Positions 31,929-38,235 of a stretch of 38,235 nt of DNA are shown piece after piece. The position numbers and the translations under genes are program-made. The stretch is from Magnetococcales bacterium (lineage in GTDB: Bacteria; Pseudomonadota; Magnetococcia; Magnetococcales; UBA8363). The stretch lies in the NCBI GenBank assembly GCA_015228925.1, contig JADGCQ010000028.1:1-38235 (forward strand), in the 5' to 3' direction. The notes beneath the pieces were generated by a model that ran no database searches, was not told the DNA's origin, and was given only the letters and a program-made list of their open reading frames with translations. Each line of letters starts with the position of its first letter. Position 1 is the stretch's first letter.

Positions 31929-34900
31929 GTGACCGCCGCCAAACCGTTTGTCCATCTCCATCTGCATTCCGGCTATTCCCTGCTGACCTCCACCATCCGT
32001 CTGGAACCTTTGGTCAAACGGGCGATCCAACTGGATATGCCCGCCCTGGCACTCACCGATCAGGGAAACCTGTTTGCCGCCATCCAATTTTATTCGACCT
32101 GCATCAAAAATGGGATCAAACCGATTCTGGGTGCCCAGGTTTATCTGGTCCCTGACCGCCATGATAAAACGGTCCGTCCCGATCTGGAAATACGCGATCA
32201 GTTGATCCTTTTGTGCAAAAACAAGGAAGGGTGGAAAAATCTTCTGTCGGTGATTTCCATCGGCCATCTGGAAGGGAGCCATGATAAACCCCGGATCGAC
32301 TTTGAGATTTTGCACCGTCATCGCGGTGGGTTGATCGGACTGTCGGGTTGGTCGCAGGGAGAGGTGGGACGGCTCCTGGCCCAGGGAGACCGCCAGGGGG
32401 CCACCGAAGCGGCCAGCCGCTATCAAGAACTTTTTGACGCCGGGGCGGACGAAGCCCCTGGGTTTTATCTGGAACTGCAACGCCACGGCGTACCCGGAGA
32501 AGAGGGATGGATCCGTGAAACCACCGCGTTGGCCATGGCGTTGCATCTTCCCCTGGTCGCCACCAACGATTGTCATTTTCTCGAACCCTCCGGGCAACGG
32601 GGACACGATGCCCTGACTTGTATCGGCCTTGGGACGACGCTGTACCAGGAAAACCGTTCCGTCCTCAATGATCGGTATCATTTTGCCTCTTCGGCCCAAA
32701 TGTCTTCGCTTTTCGCCGATCTCCCCGAAGCCTTGGACAATACCCTGCATATCGCCAAACGGTGCAATGTCCAGTTGGAGTTGGGGCATACCGTCCTTCC
32801 CGATTATCAACCACCCGCAGGGGAAGATTTATCTTCCTGGCTGCGGCAACAGGCGGCGGAGGGGTTGGAGAAACGGTTGACCGAGGAGGTTTTGCCTCGG
32901 ACGCCGACCGAGCAGCAGGAGGAGACCATCGGCCTCTATCGGCAACGCCTTGAGTTTGAGCTGGATGTCATCCTCCAGATGGGGTTTCCGGGATATTTTT
33001 TGATTGTGTCCGATTTTATCCGATGGGCCAAGGGACATGACATTCCGGTGGGGCCGGGGAGAGGTTCCGGGGCCGGTTCTTTGGTCGCTTGGTCGCTGGA
33101 TATCACCGATCTGGATCCCATCCGCTATCAACTTCTGTTTGAACGGTTTCTCAATCCCGAACGGGTCTCCATGCCCGACTTTGATGTCGATTTTTGCCAG
33201 GAAAAACGGGAAAAAGTGATCGGCTATGTTCAAGAACGTTATGGGCATGACCGTATGGCCCAGATTATCACCTTTGGCACGTTGCAAGCGCGGGTGGTCA
33301 TCCGCGATGTGGGACGGGTCTTGGAACTGCCCTATGGCCAGGTGGATAAAATTGCCAAATTAATCCCCAATGCTTTGGGAATTACCCTGAAGGATGCCAT
33401 TGCCCAGGAAGAACGGCTGGCCGCCATGATCAAGGAGGATTCCAATGTCCGGGATTTGGTGGAGCTGGCCCTGGAACTGGAAGGGTTACCCCGTTCTGCG
33501 GGAACCCATGCCGCCGGGGTGGTCATGGCCAATGGTCCACTCACCGATATGGTCCCGCTGTACCGCGATCCCAATTCTAATATCCCGGTCACGCAATTTA
33601 ACATGTCGGATGTGGAGAAGGCGGGGTTGGTCAAGTTTGACTTTCTTGGCCTGAAAACCCTGACCGTCATCGCCACCGCCTTAAAAATGATCAATGAACC
33701 ACGAATTCGGGATCATCTCCCCCCCATTGACATCCGCCACATCGACCTGACGGATCGGAAAACGTTTGCATTGCTTCAGGAGGGGCATACCCGTGGGGTG
33801 TTTCAATTGGAATCGTCGGGGATGCGGGAAATCTTAAAAAAACTCGCCCCAGATACGTTTGAGGATATCATCGCCTTGGTGGCCTTATACCGTCCCGGTC
33901 CTTTGGGTTCCGGCATGGTGGATGATTTTATCAACCGCAAACATGGGCGCACCGAGGTGGTGTATCCGGTCCCCTCTCTGGAACCCATTCTCAAAGAAAC
34001 CTACGGTGTCATCCTCTATCAAGAACAGGTGATGAAAATCGCCCAGGTATTGGCGGGGTATTCCCTGGGGAGTGCAGACTTGTTGCGCCGTGCCATGGGC
34101 AAAAAGAAAAAAGAAGAGATGTCTTCGCAACGGGAGATCTTTTTAAAAGGGGCCGAAGCCAACGCTATCCCCAGCAAACAATCGGAACATATTTTTGATC
34201 TGATGGAGAAATTTGCCGGATATGGATTCAATAAATCCCATTCCGCTGCCTATGCGCTGATTTCATTTCAAACCGCATGGCTCAAGGCGCACTATCCGGT
34301 GGAATTTTTGGCGGCAACCTTGACGTGCGATATCCTGAACACCGACAAAGTGACGCAGTTTGTTCGGGAATGCCAAGCGATGAAGGTGCCGGTATGGCCG
34401 CCGGACATCAACCAATCGCAGGCACTGTTCACGGTGGAAAACCATGGCATCCGCTATGGTTTGCTGGCGGTGAAAAATGTGGGGGCCGCTGCGGTGGACA
34501 AGATGATTCAAAAGCGTGAAAAATATGGAGAATTTAAAAGTTTATATCACCTATGCGACATGACGGCGGAGGTGGGGGTCAACCGCCGCATGATGGAAAA
34601 TCTGATCAAGAGCGGGGCGTGTGATCCCTTTTCCTCCAACCGGGCCGCCTTGCTGGAGGCCCTTCCCACCGCATTGGTCCGTGGGGGGAAAAAACGGGAA
34701 GATCGGGATCTGGGATTCAGGAGTCTTTTTGAAGCGGAAGAGATCGATCCGCCGCTCCCCCCCACCCCCCCGATGGATAGTGCCTTGGCGTTGCAGTTTG
34801 AAAAAGATTCCCTCGGATTTTACATGACCGGGCATCCCATGGATAAACATCAGCAGGAATTGCGGGATTATGGTATTTTGAGCATCAGCCAGTTGCGCGA

Positions 34901-35447
34901 ACGTCTGGAGAGTCATCGGGATATTCCGGGATCTGTCCGTATTGCCGGATTGGTGAGCGAGCGCAAACTTCATCGTACCCGTAAAGGGGATCGGATGGCG
35001 TTCATCACCTTGGAAGATCCCGATGGCCATTTGGAAAGTGTGATTTTTTCGGATGTGTATCAAACCTGCCAGGATTTTTTGGAAAGTGAATCGGTTTTGA
35101 TCGTCAAGGGGACCGTCGATGCCGAAGAGGAGGAACCCAAACTGATGGCGGAAGAGGTCATGGACCTCGACAGCTATCGCCAACGCCATTGTCGGGAGTT
35201 GCGGTTGTCCCTCCCCCTGGCCTGGGTGAATGATGCTAACATGGAAAAGCTTTCCAAGGTATTGCAAACACATGCGGGTGGGCGTTGTCGTGTTGTGGCC
35301 ACCATTGCGTTGCCAACGGCACGGGTAACGACACGCTTTGGTCAGGAGTTCAGTATTACTCCCGAAGAAAATGTATTGTCCGATATGGGTCGTTTATGTC
35401 CCCAGGGGGGGGCCAGTTTTTCGGGGCAAATTTCTGCGGTATCTTGA
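31929..35447 (+). CDS. dnaE: DNA polymerase III alpha subunit
   Basis: A 1172-aa replicative polymerase catalytic subunit. The N-terminal PHP domain begins FVHLHLHSGYSLL with His9, His11 and His13. The polymerase palm has PDFDVDFC (416-423) and Asp571 in KFDFLGLKTLT, the three catalytic aspartates. The fingers (SAGTHAAGVV, KKKKEEMSSQ, FNKSHSAAYA) and HhH region follow, then an OB-fold (VRIAGLVSERKLHRTRKGDRMAFITLED) and a C-terminal tau-binding tail. All elements are intact and length is normal. The start is a GTG at 31929. Confidence 0.97.
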   Translation: MTAAKPFVHLHLHSGYSLLTSTIRLEPLVKRAIQLDMPALALTDQGNLFAAIQFYSTCIKNGIKPILGAQVYLVPDRHDKTVRPDLEIRDQLILLCKNKEGWKNLLSVISIGHLEGSHDKPRIDFEILHRHRGGLIGLSGWSQGEVGRLLAQGDRQGATEAASRYQELFDAGADEAPGFYLELQRHGVPGEEGWIRETTALAMALHLPLVATNDCHFLEPSGQRGHDALTCIGLGTTLYQENRSVLNDRYHFASSAQMSSLFADLPEALDNTLHIAKRCNVQLELGHTVLPDYQPPAGEDLSSWLRQQAAEGLEKRLTEEVLPRTPTEQQEETIGLYRQRLEFELDVILQMGFPGYFLIVSDFIRWAKGHDIPVGPGRGSGAGSLVAWSLDITDLDPIRYQLLFERFLNPERVSMPDFDVDFCQEKREKVIGYVQERYGHDRMAQIITFGTLQARVVIRDVGRVLELPYGQVDKIAKLIPNALGITLKDAIAQEERLAAMIKEDSNVRDLVELALELEGLPRSAGTHAAGVVMANGPLTDMVPLYRDPNSNIPVTQFNMSDVEKAGLVKFDFLGLKTLTVIATALKMINEPRIRDHLPPIDIRHIDLTDRKTFALLQEGHTRGVFQLESSGMREILKKLAPDTFEDIIALVALYRPGPLGSGMVDDFINRKHGRTEVVYPVPSLEPILKETYGVILYQEQVMKIAQVLAGYSLGSADLLRRAMGKKKKEEMSSQREIFLKGAEANAIPSKQSEHIFDLMEKFAGYGFNKSHSAAYALISFQTAWLKAHYPVEFLAATLTCDILNTDKVTQFVRECQAMKVPVWPPDINQSQALFTVENHGIRYGLLAVKNVGAAAVDKMIQKREKYGEFKSLYHLCDMTAEVGVNRRMMENLIKSGACDPFSSNRAALLEALPTALVRGGKKREDRDLGFRSLFEAEEIDPPLPPTPPMDSALALQFEKDSLGFYMTGHPMDKHQQELRDYGILSISQLRERLESHRDIPGSVRIAGLVSERKLHRTRKGDRMAFITLEDPDGHLESVIFSDVYQTCQDFLESESVLIVKGTVDAEEEEPKLMAEEVMDLDSYRQRHCRELRLSLPLAWVNDANMEKLSKVLQTHAGGRCRVVATIALPTARVTTRFGQEFSITPEENVLSDMGRLCPQGGASFSGQISAVS

Positions 35448-35582
35448 TTTTCTCAGGGTTTTGTTGGGGTATCGAATGCTTTTTGCACGAAACTTGCTTC
35501 TTTTCTGGGCGGTTTGACGTTGGGGAAAAAGTTCCCTGAAAGCCTGTTCATCACATCCATTCTTTGCGATTTCCGGCACCCC

Positions 35583-37202
35583 ATGATCTGTTCAAGACCC
35601 ATCGGTCGTTTTCGGCGTGTTTACCTCTGGCTCTTTTGTTTCGTCGGTGTGTTCGGCTCGGCGGTCCCCGGTTTTGCTGACAAATCGGGGTTGTGTGGTG
35701 TTGCCCGGGAAATTGCCACCCAGGGGGTTGCCCGTTTCGATACCCAACATAACCTGGGCTTGGCGGCGATTCGGCGCGCCTATGATTTATGCGGCTCCGA
35801 TCCGGGTATCGCCTTTAACATGGGTCTCGCTTGGTATCTCGATAAACAACTTCCGAAAGCCCGGGAAATTTGGGAAACCCTTTATAAGACGACCCGTGAT
35901 TTTCCCGTCACCGACCCTTTGGCTTTGAAGGTTCTCACCAATTTGGCATGGCTCCGGTTTGAGATGGGTGATGATGAGGAGGCCCATTTGTTGGCATTTG
36001 CGGGACTTCGACAACATCCGGGTCATTTGGCTTTGGCCCATACCAAGTTTATGGCGTTGATGCGGATGGCCCGTTATCTTGAAGCCTATGACTGGCTGAC
36101 CCGCGACAAACTCCCCGGCAGCCTCCCCTTGGAGTGGAAGAATCAGACGGCGGAATACATGGTGGAAAATCTTTGGCGTGAGTTTCGCAGCGGTAAACAT
36201 TTGTCATCCATCAAGAATGCGGTCGATTTTTATATCAAGGAATACCCGGAGGAACCCATCTTTATTCGGGCTAAGGAGCAACTGTTGGTGGCGGAAGTGG
36301 ATCCCAAAGGGGAGATTCCGCCGATTGTGGCACTGCCCGATAGTTCCTGGCCCAAGAGTGGCAATATCGATGATCGGGTTTTGGAGTTGGATCCCCTGCT
36401 GGCGTCGCAGCCGACGTTGGAACCGTGGAAAAAGCGCGAAGATGCCTTTGCGGTTGTGGTGGGTATTGCCCGTTATCGCAACATCGAGTCGCGGCATTAT
36501 GGAGACCGTGATGCGGCGAACATGGCTTCCGTGTTGACACGCCGAGGGATTTTCTTGGCCGACCCGGAGCATGTGCGGGTACGCTTGGATGGTCAGGCGA
36601 CGCAGGAGACGATTCTGCAAGATATCGAATGGTTGGCTAGTAAGGGGAGGATTCATCCCAATGCCGTTTTATTGTTTTATTTTTCCGGGTTGGGTGCCCC
36701 TTGGATTGCCAACGATCCCCCGGAATTTGTGGATGGATTGTTGTTACCGGTCCAAGTGGATGGGTTAAAAATCACCCCCCAGACCGCCATTTCTTTAAAT
36801 TTTTTGAAAGGATTGCTGTCGGATCTTCCCGACCGGGAAATCATTGTGATTTTGGATACCTGTTTCCATGGTCAGGGACATTGCGGCACCCGTCTTCCGG
36901 GCAAGCGTGTGGTGCCTACCCAAGGATTTTTCCAGGATACCCATGGGTGGGCACTCGCCTCGGTGCAAGGGGATGCGGGTGTCTTGGATGCGGCACGCCA
37001 GGGGGCTTTTACCTATCATTTGATCAAGGGATTTCTGGGACAGGCGGATGGGGCGGATGGTTTGGAGAGGGATGGTTGGGTCAGTCTGGGGGAGGCTTTT
37101 GGGTTGGCGCAGACCGCGTTGCGGACTCACAAACCGGCAGTGGATGGGTTTTTGACGGCTCCGGCCACGGTTCGCCTGACGCGCACGCGCGGGGAGGAAT
37201 AG
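35583..37202 (+). CDS. Secreted caspase-like protein with altered catalytic dyad
   Basis: A 539-aa protein from ATG 35583, chosen because a signal peptide begins there (RRVYLWLFCFVGVFGSAVPGFA). Residues ~40-250 are helical, TPR-like (LGLAAIRRAYDLC, GLAWYLDKQLPKAREIWETLY). Residues ~300-500 show the peptidase C14 (caspase) fold: FAVVVGIARYRNIESRHYGDRDAANM, then VLLFYFSGLG, then IIVILDTCFHG. The nucleophile Cys427 is present, but the histidine of SGHG is Leu370, so proteolysis is unlikely by the normal mechanism. It is probably periplasmic and a pseudo-enzyme. Its TAG touches the ATG of the next gene with no gap. Confidence 0.75.
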   Translation: MICSRPIGRFRRVYLWLFCFVGVFGSAVPGFADKSGLCGVAREIATQGVARFDTQHNLGLAAIRRAYDLCGSDPGIAFNMGLAWYLDKQLPKAREIWETLYKTTRDFPVTDPLALKVLTNLAWLRFEMGDDEEAHLLAFAGLRQHPGHLALAHTKFMALMRMARYLEAYDWLTRDKLPGSLPLEWKNQTAEYMVENLWREFRSGKHLSSIKNAVDFYIKEYPEEPIFIRAKEQLLVAEVDPKGEIPPIVALPDSSWPKSGNIDDRVLELDPLLASQPTLEPWKKREDAFAVVVGIARYRNIESRHYGDRDAANMASVLTRRGIFLADPEHVRVRLDGQATQETILQDIEWLASKGRIHPNAVLLFYFSGLGAPWIANDPPEFVDGLLLPVQVDGLKITPQTAISLNFLKGLLSDLPDREIIVILDTCFHGQGHCGTRLPGKRVVPTQGFFQDTHGWALASVQGDAGVLDAARQGAFTYHLIKGFLGQADGADGLERDGWVSLGEAFGLAQTALRTHKPAVDGFLTAPATVRLTRTRGEE

Positions 37203-38105
37203 ATGAAGGGGTTTATGTTCCGCTTGGGCCTGGGGATGATGGTGGGATGGTGGAGTTTTATCCCTGCCCAGGGAGAGGCTTATCTGATCAACGAATGGGA
37301 ACGTTTGGCGTTGGCGGGGGGAGAGCGACCGCTGGATGAAGAACCGGTACCGGGGAAAAACTGGACCGATGCGTTGACGGGGATTGAATTTGTATGGATT
37401 GCGGGTGGATGTTTCCAGATGGGGTCACCGCCGTGGAAGGATGGTCGTGAACATGATGAGGGTCCGTTGCACCAAGTGTGTTTGGGGGATTACTGGCTGG
37501 CGCAAAGGGAGGTGACGCAGGGGCAGTGGCAAGCCATCATGCGGATGAATCCTTCGGCGTTTCCGAAGGGTGATGCGTATCCGTTGGAGCGGGTCACTTG
37601 GTTGGATGCGGAGGTTATCGCAGCCAATTTGAATGAACGCTATAGGGGCAAGGCCCGTATCCGTTTGCCGACTGAGGCGGAATGGGAATATGCCTGCCGT
37701 GAGCGGGGGGATGATATCGTTTATGCGGGGCGGGATGATGTGCATCGGGTTTCTTGGAACCGGGAGAATAGTTTGGGATCGACGCAGATGACCGGGACGC
37801 GACAACCCAACCGTTTGGGTTTGTTGGACATGAGTGGTAATGTGTGGGAATGGACCCAGGATAGTTATCGCCCCGATGCGTATTCCCGGCATAACGAGAA
37901 CAACCCGGGGGGGGTGGATGAGGGTTTTTTCAAGGTGATACGGGGTGGGGGATGGAAGGATGCGTCTGGGGCGTTGCGGTGTGCCAATCGTGGTTTTGAG
38001 CGGTATTTAAGCAAACGGCATGATCTTGGATTTCGTTTGGCGGCGGTGGTGGATGTGGCATCGGTGGATGGAAAACGTCCCCCTTTGTTTGAGATTCCCT
38101 TTTAA
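37203..38105 (+). CDS. SUMF1/FGE-like domain protein
   Basis: A 300-aa exported protein with a signal-like N-terminus (MKGFMFRLGLGMMVGWWSFIPAQGEA). The rest is a formylglycine-generating-enzyme-like domain: GIEFVWIAGGCFQMGSPPW, VCLGDYWLAQREVTQGQWQAI, RIRLPTEAEWEYACR, LLDMSGNVWEWTQDSY, VIRGGGWKDASGALRCANRGF and DLGFRLA. The cysteine pair used by true FGE is not seen, so it is more likely a binding or scaffold domain. It starts directly after the pseudo-caspase stop, so the two probably form a functional pair. Confidence 0.88.
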   Translation: MKGFMFRLGLGMMVGWWSFIPAQGEAYLINEWERLALAGGERPLDEEPVPGKNWTDALTGIEFVWIAGGCFQMGSPPWKDGREHDEGPLHQVCLGDYWLAQREVTQGQWQAIMRMNPSAFPKGDAYPLERVTWLDAEVIAANLNERYRGKARIRLPTEAEWEYACRERGDDIVYAGRDDVHRVSWNRENSLGSTQMTGTRQPNRLGLLDMSGNVWEWTQDSYRPDAYSRHNENNPGGVDEGFFKVIRGGGWKDASGALRCANRGFERYLSKRHDLGFRLAAVVDVASVDGKRPPLFEIPF

Positions 38106-38214
38106 GATGGGTTGTCGCACCATGGATGATGGGGGTCTGGGGCAGGGCAATTGCATTTGAAATTGGCACGTACAAATTCTTGAAAATGATCAATTATTAA
38201 AAGAAAAAAGGGGT

Positions 38215-38232
38215 CTGGGGGATTGCCCCCAG
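38215..38232. repeat. G-rich intergenic hairpin, copy 4
   Basis: CTGGGGG-ATTG-CCCCCAG, a perfect 7-bp stem, preceded by GGGGT. A related GGGGTCTGGGG sequence lies nearby at about 38126. It probably belongs to the same repeat group as the other G-rich hairpins and may terminate the caspase/SUMF1 operon. The rest of 38106-38235 shows no gene. Confidence 0.45.
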
Positions 38233-38235
38233 GGT

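Noticed and set aside
37203-38105. Possible diversity-generating retroelement variable region in the SUMF1 protein
   Set aside because: The C-terminus is not enriched in AAC codons and no reverse transcriptase or template repeat is present in the window.

Overview
The window looks like a chromosomal segment of a Gram-negative proteobacterium. It carries a fused RlmKL rRNA methyltransferase, RlmN, a proteobacterial-type DnaE, a Wzz-like O-antigen chain-length protein, a KefB-type antiporter and a glycine-zipper outer-membrane lipoprotein. The mix of accessory families (DUF4338 remnant, SUMF1 plus caspase-like proteins, AAA plus DUF4276, degenerate GGDEF proteins, G-rich intergenic hairpins) would fit a Magnetococcia-like lineage, but that placement is inference. 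No rRNA, tRNA or CRISPR array was seen.

Layout. 1-2300: a small internally deleted insertion element with intact inverted ends (104-430), a Wzz-like protein on the minus strand, and a divergent NusG/RfaH-type antiterminator, all suggesting a surface-polysaccharide region. 2427-7595: an ADP-ribose pyrophosphatase, two overlapping degenerate GGDEF proteins, a 17-kDa-antigen-like lipoprotein and a nitroreductase closed by a strong terminator. 7600-18600: an accessory island. 18660-26217 (minus strand): a membrane coiled-coil protein with a ParA-like ATPase, a Kef antiporter, a DHH phosphoesterase, RlmKL and GDP-fucose synthase. 26415-31546: a hypothetical gene, a glycosyltransferase, and a minus-strand run rlmN > SMC-like ATPase > DUF4276 > 43-aa ORF > DUF2442, whose middle resembles a PARIS-type defence pair. 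31547-38105: an AT-rich region with DnaA-box-like sites, dnaE, and a secreted pseudo-caspase followed directly by a SUMF1-domain protein.

The main discovery candidate is the four-gene operon at 10946-17771. In order it encodes an HTH plus AAA_35-like ATPase whose Walker A lysine is arginine, an AAA_35 ATPase fused to L-asparaginase, a second asparaginase with extra N- and C-terminal domains, and a YbaK-type aminoacyl-tRNA deacylase domain fused to an Asp/Glu racemase that lacks one of the two usual catalytic cysteines. Gene gaps are 5, 24 and 2 nt. A D-amino-acid aminotransferase lies divergently upstream next to a 12-bp inverted repeat, with small unassigned ORFs on both sides. NTPase switches joined to enzymes acting on Asn/Asp and perhaps on aminoacyl-tRNA suggest a regulated aspartate/asparagine-targeting system, possibly an abortive-infection type of defence. 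That reading is inference from domain content; I know of no described system with this composition.
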